Below are positions 34,344-43,324 of a stretch of DNA of 47,232 nucleotides, piece after piece; positions within the stretch are counted from its first letter, which is position 1, and each line of letters opens with the position of its first letter. Both the position numbers and the translations under genes were made by a program. Location of the stretch: positions 1 to 47,232 of the forward strand of contig JAGBPB010000003.1 in assembly GCA_017633615.1 (NCBI GenBank), written 5' to 3'. The notes beneath the pieces were generated by a model that was not told the origin of the DNA, made no database searches, and saw only the letters and a program-made list of their open reading frames with translations. Source of the stretch: Bacteroidaceae bacterium. GTDB lineage: Bacteria > Bacteroidota > Bacteroidia > Bacteroidales > Bacteroidaceae.

Positions 34344-35276
34344 ATGAAACGAATACTGACAATAATCATAGCCGCAGCACTGTTGGCAGCCTGCAGTGAC
34401 ACCCAGAAGCAGCTGATCAGTCGCGCAGAGGAGCTGTGCCGGTACATTCCTGACCATGAGTTGCTGGAAAAGTCAAAAGAGTTTATGACGCCTGATTTCT
34501 ATGCCGTACTGGATACCATGTTCTACCGTCTGCCGGCGCATGAGGCTATGGATCATGAGTGGCTCTACTACTTTGTTACAGGCAATGGCGGCACTATTGC
34601 CGATTACACTGTAACCGGGGTACAAAAGACCGATAAAACCCACGCCGTTGCAACCATCAGCGTGCGCCAGAAATGGGAGGACGGCTCATTTGATGAGACT
34701 ACAGACATTGAGGAGCACCAGTTATACATGGAGAAAGTGAGCGGCCAATGGCTGATGTGTGACTTTGACGAGCATAAGCAGGACTGCATACGATATATTG
34801 AGAACAATCGCAGAGAGCAGGCTCTGCGCGATGCCATAAGCGATTATCTCATAAAGGAGATTGGTATGCAATACAGGCAGGGAGAGCTCTGCATTCCCAC
34901 CCTGATGATTGTATCGGCCCAAGAGATAAGTGCTGATATGGCATGGGTCTGGGGCGATTTCTGGATCTGGTGGTACAACCACAAGGGTGATACCCTGATG
35001 ACCGTATCGGGCGGCAACCACTCCGGACTGATGACCATACAACAGCAGGACGGAAAATTCAGTGTTCTTTCATTTGAGCAGACGGTTGACGGTGCAGGCA
35101 ATGATGCCAGCGCCCGCCGCATATTCCGCTCTCACTACGACATCTATCAGAACATGCACTCCAACCAGGATGTGCGTGAGGCCGTACGCCGTGAGCAGCT
35201 CACTGAATATGTGAAGAGCCATAACCTGAACATCAGTTATTACAAGGACTATGGCTGGGATGCCATAAAACTATAA
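34344..35276 (+). CDS. Lipoprotein of unknown function, paralogue of 16597-17529
   Basis: 310 residues with lipoprotein signal KRILTIIIAAALLAAC (lipobox LAAC). The mature part is nearly the same as the protein at 16597: for example PAHEAMDHEWLYYFVTGNGG and VWGDFWIWWY are shared exactly. Differences are spread over the gene and include many synonymous changes, so the duplication is not recent or the copies have diverged under selection. It is followed 21 nt later by the AddB-like gene, which has its own -7 box. No function is assigned. Confidence 0.85.
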   Translation: MKRILTIIIAAALLAACSDTQKQLISRAEELCRYIPDHELLEKSKEFMTPDFYAVLDTMFYRLPAHEAMDHEWLYYFVTGNGGTIADYTVTGVQKTDKTHAVATISVRQKWEDGSFDETTDIEEHQLYMEKVSGQWLMCDFDEHKQDCIRYIENNRREQALRDAISDYLIKEIGMQYRQGELCIPTLMIVSAQEISADMAWVWGDFWIWWYNHKGDTLMTVSGGNHSGLMTIQQQDGKFSVLSFEQTVDGAGNDASARRIFRSHYDIYQNMHSNQDVREAVRREQLTEYVKSHNLNISYYKDYGWDAIKL

Positions 35277-35281
35277 AACGC

Positions 35282-35289
35282 TATCTTTG
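35282..35289 (+). promoter_or_regulatory. -7 box of the addB-like gene
   Basis: TATCTTTG matches TAnnTTTG; it ends 8 nt before the ATG at 35298. Confidence 0.6.
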
Positions 35290-35297
35290 TATAGAAA

Positions 35298-38177
35298 ATG
35301 GAACCGTTCCTTAAGACAGTAGCAGAGGATCTGTACCGCAAGTACGGCAGTCAAGGCAGCGGACTGGCCGATATCACGGTGGTTTTTCCTAACCGCCGCG
35401 CCAGGCTGTTCTTTGATGACTGGCTGTCGGCCTGCTCAACGCAGCCCGTGTGGTCTCCGCAGTACACCACAATTGAGGAACTGTTCCAGTCACAGTCTGA
35501 TTTGCGGCCCGCTGACCGCATTGAGTTGGTCACCCTACTCTACAAGATTTACAAGGAGGAAATTCACACTGATGAGTCGCTTGACAGTTTCTGGTCATGG
35601 GGAGAACTCATGTTGGCCGATTTTGATGACGTGGACCGCAACCTGGCTCCTGCCGACCAGCTGTTCAGCCTACTACGCGAGCAGCGGGAACTTACTGATA
35701 CGTCATTCCTGACCGATGAACAGAGAAAAGCCTTGGAGCAGTTCTTCGGTGAGATGAAGAACGCCAAGCCCACTGAACTCCGCGAACATTACCAGGCAGT
35801 TTGGAGCGTGTTGGGTAATATCTATGAAAAGTTCACTAAACTATTAGCCGACAGAGGCATAGGCTACAACGGAATGATCCAGCGCCGGGTAATTGCAAAC
35901 CTTGATACTCAGCAGTTTACGGCTCACAAATACGCCTTTGTAGGATTCAATAGTCTGGACGGAGCAGAAAGAGAACTGTTCCGCGCCATACAAAAGGCCG
36001 GCAAGGCACTTTTCTACTGGGATTATGACCCTGCATACACCGAGAGCAGCCTGCTGCATGAGGCAGGAAGGTTCCTGCGTGACAACCTCAGGGAGTTCCC
36101 CAATGAGTTGCCGCGAGAGCGGTTTGACGGCATGCACAAGGCCAGCCTCACCATCGTTGAGGCATCGACCGATAACGCCCAGGCACGATTCATCCCGCAG
36201 TGGCTTGAATCACTGAAAGTTGAAAAAGCCGGTAAGGAGACCGCCATTGTTCTGGCCGATGAAAACCTGTTGCAACCAGTCCTGCACAGCATACCGCAGG
36301 AGCGCATAAACAACGTGAACATCACCATGGGTTACAAGCTGTCAGAGACATCGCTCTACAACCTGGTCAACGCCCTGATAGATATGCAGCGTCTGGCGGC
36401 AAAGAACAAAGGCCGCTTCAGCATACAGTCACTGAGCCGTGTACTGGGCAACCCCATGACGGCAGCCCTGTGCGCCGAAGCGCCCAGGATACTTGAGGAT
36501 CTGCGTGCCAGCCGCCGCATGTTCCCGGACACCGCTGCACTCACAGACAGCAAACAACTTGCTGTAATGTTCAGCACCGCAACGGACAACATTTCCCTGC
36601 TGCAATACCTCCAGAACGTACTCAAGGCGCTTGTGCCCGTAATTCGTGAACGCGATGATGACACCCTGTTCCAGCCTCTGAACCAAGAGTCACTCTACCG
36701 CATCTACACGCAGATAAACCGCCTCTACTCCCTGATGGAGTCCGGCAGTCTGGATATAAGCACCGAGACACTGTGCCGTCTTATACGATCCGTGCTTGCC
36801 ACCACAACGGTACCTTTCCACGGCGAGCCCGCTGTAGGAATGCAGATTATGGGACTCATTGAGACGCGTAACCTGGACTTCAGGAACGTTCTGCTGCTGT
36901 CGGCACAGGAGGGCACGCTGCCCAAATCAGGTCAGAACGCATCATTCATACCGTATAACATCCGCGTAGCATTCGGGCTCACCACTATGCAGGATAAAAG
37001 CGCCGTTTCATCGTACAATTTCCACCATCTGCTGCAACGTGCAGAGAACGTAACGATGGTCTATAACGGCAATGCCGATGCCAAGGGAATAGGCAAAGGA
37101 CAGATATCACGTTATCTGCTCCAGCTTATTGTGAGCGGTGCTGATATTCAACGCATTACTCTCAAGCCTGACCGTTCAGACACTGATATCTGTGCTCTGA
37201 GCGTTGAGAAAACGCAAGCCGTACTTGAAGAGTTGTGCCGGCAGTATGACACTACTGACCCCAAGTCCTACCTGTCACCATCGGCCCTGAACAAGTATTT
37301 GGACTGCAAGCTCAAATTCTATCTTGCACAGATAGCCGGCCTCAAGAAGCCAGATGACAACGATACTGAAATAGACTACGCCATGTTTGGAACCCTGTTC
37401 CACAAGAGTGCGGAACTCACGTATAACTATCTGGCCTCAAAAACGCCTGACCAAACCATAACTGCCGATGAAATCAATGTATTGCTCAAAAACAGAATAC
37501 AAATTGAATCGTTTGTGCAACAGGCTTTCCGCGAGGACTATTTTGGCGGAAAGGATGTAAGCAAGCCTGATTACAGCGGAACCCAGGCTATAAACTTTGA
37601 GGTGATAGTCAAATATTTATGCCAGATTCTGCGTATGGATTCGGAGCTTTACGCACCGTTTAGCTACATAGGCAGTGAATCAAAAGGATACGAGCATTTC
37701 ATTGAGGTGCCCCACCCGCTACAGGCCGCTTCCACAATGCAGATACGCCTTAAGGGAATCATAGACCGTATGGACTGCAAAGACGGAATACTGCGCATAG
37801 TTGATTACAAGACAGGCAAAAAGCATAAATACCCCAACTCCATAGATGACCTGTTTGAATCCAAGAAACGGAACGAGCAGGCGTTGCAGATAATGTACTA
37901 CGCCTACATCATGAGCATGCAGACGCAGTTCAGCCAGTACAGGCTTGCCCCCACGCTGCTCTACACCCGCACATCATCCAAGCCCACAAAAGAGGACATC
38001 TATTACAAGATAGGAACAGATTTCCTGACCGATTTCAACACCCAGTGCGGCCAGGATTTTGAAGTGAGACTAAAAAACACAATATCAGAGATTTTCAACC
38101 CCGATATTACGTTTTCTCCGACCGATGAAAAAGAAACCTGCCGCAACTGTGACTTCAGTCAACTGTGCGGCAGGTAA
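35298..38177 (+). CDS. AddB-like nuclease with Fe-S cluster motif
   Basis: 959 residues. The N-terminal ITVVFPNRRARLFF and the degenerate helicase-like body fit AddB/RexB, the partner of AddA in double-strand break resection. The C-terminal PD-(D/E)XK nuclease has LRIVDYKTGKK (Asp, Lys). The four Fe-S ligands are visible: one Cys in LNKYLDCKLKFYL (near residue 672) and three at the end in ETCRNCDFSQLCGR. Its AddA partner is at 11239-14463, about 21 kb away in the same orientation, whereas the pair is usually adjacent. A -7 box 8 nt before the ATG suggests independent transcription. Confidence 0.88.
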   Translation: MEPFLKTVAEDLYRKYGSQGSGLADITVVFPNRRARLFFDDWLSACSTQPVWSPQYTTIEELFQSQSDLRPADRIELVTLLYKIYKEEIHTDESLDSFWSWGELMLADFDDVDRNLAPADQLFSLLREQRELTDTSFLTDEQRKALEQFFGEMKNAKPTELREHYQAVWSVLGNIYEKFTKLLADRGIGYNGMIQRRVIANLDTQQFTAHKYAFVGFNSLDGAERELFRAIQKAGKALFYWDYDPAYTESSLLHEAGRFLRDNLREFPNELPRERFDGMHKASLTIVEASTDNAQARFIPQWLESLKVEKAGKETAIVLADENLLQPVLHSIPQERINNVNITMGYKLSETSLYNLVNALIDMQRLAAKNKGRFSIQSLSRVLGNPMTAALCAEAPRILEDLRASRRMFPDTAALTDSKQLAVMFSTATDNISLLQYLQNVLKALVPVIRERDDDTLFQPLNQESLYRIYTQINRLYSLMESGSLDISTETLCRLIRSVLATTTVPFHGEPAVGMQIMGLIETRNLDFRNVLLLSAQEGTLPKSGQNASFIPYNIRVAFGLTTMQDKSAVSSYNFHHLLQRAENVTMVYNGNADAKGIGKGQISRYLLQLIVSGADIQRITLKPDRSDTDICALSVEKTQAVLEELCRQYDTTDPKSYLSPSALNKYLDCKLKFYLAQIAGLKKPDDNDTEIDYAMFGTLFHKSAELTYNYLASKTPDQTITADEINVLLKNRIQIESFVQQAFREDYFGGKDVSKPDYSGTQAINFEVIVKYLCQILRMDSELYAPFSYIGSESKGYEHFIEVPHPLQAASTMQIRLKGIIDRMDCKDGILRIVDYKTGKKHKYPNSIDDLFESKKRNEQALQIMYYAYIMSMQTQFSQYRLAPTLLYTRTSSKPTKEDIYYKIGTDFLTDFNTQCGQDFEVRLKNTISEIFNPDITFSPTDEKETCRNCDFSQLCGR

Positions 38178-38195
38178 TAATCTGTCTGAGGACTA

Positions 38196-38708
38196 TTATC
38201 TCTTTATGAACTTCAGATTCATAGGACCGCCTACAGCTGTCTTATTATCAATTTTCTTAAAAGTAAAGTTCTTGAGGAACTCCACATCATCATTAAACAG
38301 CTCCTCATCCATCTGATACCAGCGATATGGCAGTTCTTCAGTGTATTTGAGCTCAAATGTTTCAGGATCCAAAGCTCCGTCAGACATAGACCAGCCCCTG
38401 TAACCATCTTCTATAATGAGTGCATCCCACGCATCTTCATTTTTGAATGAGAAATTAAGCTTGTCATTCTCATAGGTGTATGTTCCCTTAAGGTGATCTC
38501 CCCAAGCAACAATATAAACATCCACCTTGTTACCGTCAAAAATAAGAGTAAAGCGCTGCTCACCTTTTCCTACCTCAACGCCTTCGGGGACGCCGTCCCA
38601 CCGTCCATTGAGAGAGAATTCATCTTCATTTTCTTTGTCTTTGTCACATGATGTGAAAGTCATGCCCAGCATAGCTGCAGCAATGGCAAAAAACAGTAAT
38701 TTTCTCAT
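38196..38708 (-). CDS. Small lipoprotein, lipocalin-like beta protein
   Basis: 170 residues with lipoprotein signal RKLLFFAIAAAMLGMTFTSC followed by an acidic linker DKDKENEDE. The rest is predicted beta-strands with LNGRWDGVPEG at the start and FTLIFDGNKVDVYIVAWGDHLKGTYTYENDKLNFSF, as in the lipocalin-like lipoproteins common in Bacteroidales. Function unknown. It is convergent with the AddB-like gene and divergent from the AraC-type regulator. Confidence 0.8.
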   Translation of the reverse strand: MRKLLFFAIAAAMLGMTFTSCDKDKENEDEFSLNGRWDGVPEGVEVGKGEQRFTLIFDGNKVDVYIVAWGDHLKGTYTYENDKLNFSFKNEDAWDALIIEDGYRGWSMSDGALDPETFELKYTEELPYRWYQMDEELFNDDVEFLKNFTFKKIDNKTAVGGPMNLKFIKR

Positions 38709-38801
38709 TTTGAAATTCTTTAAAAGTTGTGCTAAGGTGATATTTTTATCGCTGAGTGACCATTCAAAACAGAAAAAAAACGGTCATATTGTACAAATCA
38801 T

Positions 38802-38809
38802 TACTTTTG
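38802..38809 (+). promoter_or_regulatory. -7 box of the AraC-type regulator gene
   Basis: TACTTTTG matches TAnnTTTG, 7 nt before the ATG at 38817 and 34 nt before an in-frame ATG at 38844. It is either a near-leaderless start or evidence for the downstream start. Confidence 0.5.
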
Positions 38810-38816
38810 TCGCCAA

Positions 38817-39890
38817 ATGGATTTTATAGACAATCTTATTCCAATGCTTCCTTTCATGGTCTGTCTGTTCTGGGCAGTCCATGCAGGAATCAGTTACAGG
38901 GAACTGAACAGGGCTCAGCGCCATCTCGGGCTTTTCCTGTCGGTATCAATGTTCCTGTTTCTTTTCCATGCCGTTTATTACAGTGCTTCACGTACCCCCA
39001 GCTATAATTTGCTGACTGTCATCTACTCATGGGCTACGTTAACCGCATATCCATTATACTACCTTTACATAAAGTCTATTACTGACTATCATAATCCAAG
39101 CAAGTTTGAAATGGTGTTGTGGTTCTCTCCCGGTCTGATTGCAGCCGTAGCGAGTGTTTCAGTACTCCTGTTCGGACTCAGACATGAGGTTCCGGATACT
39201 TTCATCAGTATAGTCCGCCCTATCCAGACCGTCCTGGTGTGCGTCATAAGTCTGATAAAACTAACGGCATTTGACCGTAGTGTCTATGACTCCTACTCGG
39301 AGGTTGAGGGAAAGACTGCAAAACCTATAATTATCCTGGCTACCTTACAGTTCACTGCCGCACTCTGCACCGTGGTACTGACCATTCTGGGGCCGCGATA
39401 TTTTACAGGTAAGACCATACTGGCTATTCCATCGGTACTTTTTGCCGGTATTATATACGCCATAGCCTACGTGGGGTTCCGTTACCGTTTCGGGGCCTAC
39501 CAGATGGAGATAGAACTCAAGGAGGATGCTATCCCGGCGGATAAAGAGAATGAAGAGTCTCTCCTTTTCAATGTCATACAGGAAAAGATGGAGAATGAAA
39601 GGTTGTACCTCAAGCCAAGCCTGTCAGTTGTGGACCTGGCCAAGGCCATAGGCAGCAACCGCACATACGTATCCACCAGTATCAACTCCCACAGCGGCAA
39701 GTCATTCGCTATGTTTGTAAATACATACAGGGTGGAGTACGCCAAGAAAATAATGGAAAAAGACGGAAAGCTGTCCGTAGCCCAGGTTGCCGAGATGTCA
39801 GGATTTGCCAGCGAGGAATCCTTCCGCCGAAACTTCAGGAACATCACTGGCAAATCTCCATCTGACTGGACAGGATCAGTCCGTCTTTAA
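38817..39890 (+). CDS. Membrane-bound AraC-family transcriptional regulator
   Basis: 357 residues. Residues 1 to about 225 contain some six to seven hydrophobic segments (for example LPFMVCLFWAV, FLSVSMFLFLFHAVYY, IIILATLQFTAALCTVVLTI). Residues about 260-350 are an AraC HTH domain: LSVVDLAKAIGSNRTYVSTSINSHSGKSFAMFVNTYRVEYAKKIM, then LSVAQVAEMSGFASEESFRRNFRNITGKSPSDW. This layout is common in Bacteroidales and probably couples a membrane signal to transcription. Targets are unknown; the divergent lipoprotein 38196 is a candidate. The start may instead be the ATG at 38844. Confidence 0.88.
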   Translation: MDFIDNLIPMLPFMVCLFWAVHAGISYRELNRAQRHLGLFLSVSMFLFLFHAVYYSASRTPSYNLLTVIYSWATLTAYPLYYLYIKSITDYHNPSKFEMVLWFSPGLIAAVASVSVLLFGLRHEVPDTFISIVRPIQTVLVCVISLIKLTAFDRSVYDSYSEVEGKTAKPIIILATLQFTAALCTVVLTILGPRYFTGKTILAIPSVLFAGIIYAIAYVGFRYRFGAYQMEIELKEDAIPADKENEESLLFNVIQEKMENERLYLKPSLSVVDLAKAIGSNRTYVSTSINSHSGKSFAMFVNTYRVEYAKKIMEKDGKLSVAQVAEMSGFASEESFRRNFRNITGKSPSDWTGSVRL

Positions 39891-39916
39891 TCTTTTCTGT
39901 TAGTATTATGCCTAAC

Positions 39917-41410
39917 TTATCTGGCCAAAGGATTGCCCAGTTCTGATGCCTCTACGTCATTCTCATCAAGTTTGAAAATCATGAACTGCTGGTTGTCCTT
40001 GGTGAGCGGTTTCCAGTCACCGCCGTTGGGACCGCAGGGGTCACCGTACTTGGCAAAGTTGGACCAGGCGGTAAGCATCTTCTCCGACAGGTCCCAGTCA
40101 CCCTGGGTCCAGGGACGCCAGCAGTGTTTGAGTGACTTGAATACAAACCACAGGTCCGATGAGTGGAAAGCACCACGCAGTCTGTTGGTTACCAGAGGAT
40201 TCTCACCGGGCAAAGGACGGGCAAACTGGTAGGCGTATGCCTTGCCGCCCATCTCCTCACGGTTAAGACAGAAATCCACAATCTGTGTACCCATATTGCC
40301 GGCATCGTTCAGTGTGTAGCCAATCAGGTAAGGAACCTGTGCCAAAGAGCCATCCAGGCAGGCGTCATCAAATGACTCGGTCAGTACATACCCGTCAATA
40401 TAAGGTGATATGGGTGATGCAGTAAGAACGCTGCGCTTTCCGGTTACGTTGGTGTAAAGGCCGCCCAAAGCGAATATTGTCTCGGTACTGGCACCGCGCA
40501 GCTGACGCAGAGTGGTCAGGTTAGCCCAGTCACATACCTCCTTGGTCGATGCCTCGGCCTCGGCCAGTGTGGTCATACCCTGCTGGGGCATTCCCATACC
40601 CATTCCCATTCCGCCGCGACCTGCAGGTGCTGCAGCAGTCTGAGGACGGGGCTTGACAAGTCCGCTTCCGCTCATTATCACAGCCTTGTTGAACAGGCCC
40701 TTGGTCAGAGGTGATGCGCTCAGGAACTTGACGCTGCGTGATCCGGCGCTCTGTCCGAATATCATCACGTTATCGGGGTCACCGCCAAACTGTGCGATGT
40801 TCTTCTTGACCCACTTCATAGCCTCAATCTGGTCCAGAGTACCCCAGTTACCGGTTGCATGCTCAGGATCCTCGGCCGAAAGCTCAGGATGTGCAAAGAA
40901 TCCGAACGGACCTACACGGTAGTTGAATGATACCAGCACAACATCCTTGTTAGCCCACTCCTGGCCGTCAAACTCAGGCTCCGATCCCCAGCCCTCGCGC
41001 ATGCCGCCACCGAATATCCAGATGGCAACAGGCAGCTTGGCATCGGTCTGACCCGGTTTCTTGGTCCATACATTCAGATAGAGGCAATCCTCGCTGTAGG
41101 GAGCCTCATCGCCATAACCCCACTCGGTTGTGTAGCCGCCGGGATAATGGGCTGCCTGGAATGGCGGATGACCGAATTTGTCACAGAGTTTTACACCTTC
41201 CCATGGAATAACAGGCTGCGGAGCCTTCCAGCGGTTCTGACCTGTAGGAGGTGCTGCGAACGGAATACCGCGGTAAACGGTTACTCCCTTGATATCGGCG
41301 GGAACGCCCTGAATCTGTCCACCCTCAATGGTGAGCACGGGACCGCCGTTCTGAGTGCCGCATGCCACAAAAGCCAGCATGCCGGCCAAAACAAAAAACA
41401 GTTTCTTCAT
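39917..41410 (-). CDS. Type-B carboxylesterase, lipoprotein
   Basis: 497 residues with lipoprotein signal KKLFFVLAGMLAFVAC. It is a COesterase-family alpha/beta hydrolase: VYRGIPFAAPPTG near the start, SEDCLYLNVW, oxyanion loop GGGMREGWG and the nucleophile elbow FGQSAGSRS (Ser within GQSAG), then EAMKWVKKNIAQFGGDPDNV just before it. It would hydrolyse carboxylic esters, possibly acetyl or feruloyl groups on plant glycans; the substrate is not seen. A Met/Gly-rich insert (RGGMGMGMGMPQQGM) near residue 280 is unusual. Its 5' end shares about 85 bp with the lipoprotein gene just upstream. Confidence 0.9.
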   Translation of the reverse strand: MKKLFFVLAGMLAFVACGTQNGGPVLTIEGGQIQGVPADIKGVTVYRGIPFAAPPTGQNRWKAPQPVIPWEGVKLCDKFGHPPFQAAHYPGGYTTEWGYGDEAPYSEDCLYLNVWTKKPGQTDAKLPVAIWIFGGGMREGWGSEPEFDGQEWANKDVVLVSFNYRVGPFGFFAHPELSAEDPEHATGNWGTLDQIEAMKWVKKNIAQFGGDPDNVMIFGQSAGSRSVKFLSASPLTKGLFNKAVIMSGSGLVKPRPQTAAAPAGRGGMGMGMGMPQQGMTTLAEAEASTKEVCDWANLTTLRQLRGASTETIFALGGLYTNVTGKRSVLTASPISPYIDGYVLTESFDDACLDGSLAQVPYLIGYTLNDAGNMGTQIVDFCLNREEMGGKAYAYQFARPLPGENPLVTNRLRGAFHSSDLWFVFKSLKHCWRPWTQGDWDLSEKMLTAWSNFAKYGDPCGPNGGDWKPLTKDNQQFMIFKLDENDVEASELGNPLAR

Positions 41411-41433
41411 AATGCATTTGGTTTGATGACGTG
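41348..41433 (-). repeat. Leader plus lipoprotein-signal cassette, copy A
   Basis: Covers about 23 bp before the esterase start and its signal-peptide codons to just past the lipobox Cys. It is roughly 80% identical to 41999-42084 upstream of a different gene. Shared features are CACGTCATCAAA, the ATG context, AAGAAACT and GGCATGC...GCGGCACT. Confidence 0.7.
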
Positions 41434-41437
41434 ATTA

Positions 41438-42061
41438 CTAATAGATAGTTTTTCCTGAAGGATATTCATCAGTGACAATTGAAATGTGTCCATCTGATAT
41501 GGTTATATGGCCTAACTCAGGGCCGTTATATTCTTTTTGGATTGCAATTCTGTCAGTATCAACATTTCCGATAAAATACTCCTTGTTAAATACCACCTTC
41601 ACTTCATCACCGCATATAACGAAAATCGTCAATTTAGGTATACCTGCGGCATATACTCCGCCCCTAAATACCAAAGCAGTGCAATCATTATCAATCATAA
41701 AGGATTTGAACATTATTGTCTTGGAATTCTCAACTCCATAATATGACCACCCTTCATCGTCGACAAATGACCCGATAATCTTTTTTCCTTTTTTAAATTC
41801 AATTTTAGAGAAAATATGATTGGTTTCAGGATCAAAATCCCATTCCTCGGTATCTACATACCAACTGACAGAATAATTATCGGTTTCCAAACCGGTAACG
41901 GTCTGAGTATCGGCTATCCTGTATGTATGAGGACGTTTAGCAAAATAAAATGGATCAATCATTAAAGAGTCAATCTCGTGAGCAAGGACCTGAGAGTTAT
42001 TCTTAGTGCCGCATGACATCAATGCAAACATGCCGGCAAGTGCAAAAAGAAGTTTCTTCAT
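41438..42061 (-). CDS. Lipoprotein of unknown function, 207 residues
   Basis: Signal KKLLFALAGMFALMSC with lipobox LMSC, then GTKNNSQVLAHEID. The rest appears beta-rich (YSVSWYVDTEEWDFDPETNHIFSKIEFKKGKK) with no recognised domain. The ORF is open to 42307, but the lipoprotein signal fixes the start at 42061. It is followed 27 nt later by the carboxylesterase gene on the same strand, so the two are probably one operon. Both begin with near-identical leader and signal sequences. Confidence 0.8.
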   Translation of the reverse strand: MKKLLFALAGMFALMSCGTKNNSQVLAHEIDSLMIDPFYFAKRPHTYRIADTQTVTGLETDNYSVSWYVDTEEWDFDPETNHIFSKIEFKKGKKIIGSFVDDEGWSYYGVENSKTIMFKSFMIDNDCTALVFRGGVYAAGIPKLTIFVICGDEVKVVFNKEYFIGNVDTDRIAIQKEYNGPELGHITISDGHISIVTDEYPSGKTIY

Positions 42062-42084
42062 AAAGCATTTTATTTGATGACGTG
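41999..42084 (-). repeat. Leader plus lipoprotein-signal cassette, copy B
   Basis: Matches copy A at 41348-41433 over about 86 bp, including non-coding leader bases. Downstream of the signal peptide the two genes are unrelated. Confidence 0.7.
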
Positions 42085-42102
42085 AAAGTAATAAAAACTT
42101 TC

Positions 42103-42110
42103 TAATTTTG
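42103..42110 (+). promoter_or_regulatory. -7 box of the THUMP-like methyltransferase gene
   Basis: TAATTTTG matches TAnnTTTG and ends 8 nt before the ATG at 42119. Confidence 0.6.
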
Positions 42111-42118
42111 AACTTAAT

Positions 42119-43321
42119 ATGGCAAACAACCTCACTGAGCAGTTCATACTTGAGAATCTTACGGCCGATGTCCGCACATTGGCATTGGGCAGTCACCCTC
42201 ACGGAGTGGATATGCAGTATGCCCTGACGCAGATTTCGGGTTGGCAGGCCGCTCGTTCTAAAGTGCCGCTTTGGGCCGCTACAGAGGGAATTGTCTATCC
42301 CAGGCATCTGTCCCTGGAGCAGTGCACATCACAGTACATCGCTCAGTATAAGGCATCTTTCATAGACGGCCTTCTTGGCTCCGGATTCAAGATGGCTGAT
42401 ATAACCGGCGGGATGGGCGTGGATTGCTTCTTCATCTCCCGTTCAGCCTCCCGGGTTTACTACAATGAAATGTCGGCCGAACTCTGCGACTGCGCCCGTG
42501 CAAACTTCAAGGCTCTGGGACGGCCGGAAATTGAGATAAGTTGCAGTACAGCAGAGGATTATATCGCCAGCCTACCCTCTGACAGCCTGGACCTTATCTA
42601 CCTGGACCCTGCCCGACGCGGTGATGCCGGACGCAAACTCATATCCATCAGTGACTGCCAGCCGGACACAGTGGCCCTGCAGGATGACCTGCTCCGCATA
42701 GCGCCAAACGTGATGGTCAAGCTCTCACCCATGCTGGACGTAAGCCGCGCGCTTACAGAACTCAAACATGTTTCCCACGTTTTCATCATAGGATTGGAGG
42801 GAGAATGCAAGGAGATAACCCTGCTCTTGCAGCGCGGATTTGACACCGAGCCCACCATAACCGCAGTGGATATAAAAGCTGACGGAACGCCACAGCCCGC
42901 GGTCTCATCGGCCAAAAGTATAGATGTCGCTCTGCCCCAACCAATTGCAGACCCGCAGCAGCTCCAGCCCGGCACCTACATCAGCGAACCATCGGCCCCC
43001 TACATGAAAAGCGCCCTGTTCCGCACCATCGCTGCTCAGACCGGCACCGCCCTGCTCCACCCGGACACCCACCTGTTCTGGAGCAAACAAAAACCGGAGT
43101 CTTTCCCCGGCCGCACATTCCAAATAGGAGGAATCATCCCCTTTGACAAACGCTCGCTCTCCGCATTGACAAAGACCCAAGCCAACCTATCAGTAAGGAA
43201 CTTCCCAGAGTCAGCCCCCCAACTCCAAAGCCGCCTCAAACTCCGTGACGGAGGCCCCCGCTACCTGATAGCCACCACCCTCTCAGACGGCAAGCGGGTC
43301 CTGTTGGACCTTAGAAAATGA
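42119..43321 (+). CDS. Class I SAM methyltransferase with THUMP-like C-terminus
   Basis: 400 residues. The SAM-binding motif ADITGGMGVDCFFIS and YYNEMSAELCDCARANFKALG are followed by the catalytic-loop-like LIYLDPARRG. The C-terminal portion (ISVRNFPESAPQLQSRLKLRDGGPRYLIAT-like) matches the THUMP_like domain described in RNA methyltransferases of this type. The substrate is likely RNA but unknown. It is divergent from the 41438 lipoprotein, with its -7 box 8 nt before the ATG. The next gene is convergent, 3 nt away. Confidence 0.85.
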   Translation: MANNLTEQFILENLTADVRTLALGSHPHGVDMQYALTQISGWQAARSKVPLWAATEGIVYPRHLSLEQCTSQYIAQYKASFIDGLLGSGFKMADITGGMGVDCFFISRSASRVYYNEMSAELCDCARANFKALGRPEIEISCSTAEDYIASLPSDSLDLIYLDPARRGDAGRKLISISDCQPDTVALQDDLLRIAPNVMVKLSPMLDVSRALTELKHVSHVFIIGLEGECKEITLLLQRGFDTEPTITAVDIKADGTPQPAVSSAKSIDVALPQPIADPQQLQPGTYISEPSAPYMKSALFRTIAAQTGTALLHPDTHLFWSKQKPESFPGRTFQIGGIIPFDKRSLSALTKTQANLSVRNFPESAPQLQSRLKLRDGGPRYLIATTLSDGKRVLLDLRK

Positions 43322-43324
43322 TTT

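Noticed and set aside
17530..35297. Integrative element or prophage with attachment sites
   Set aside because: No integrase, recombinase, transposase, relaxase or phage structural gene was found, and the only tRNA (1078-1152) is more than 16 kb away.
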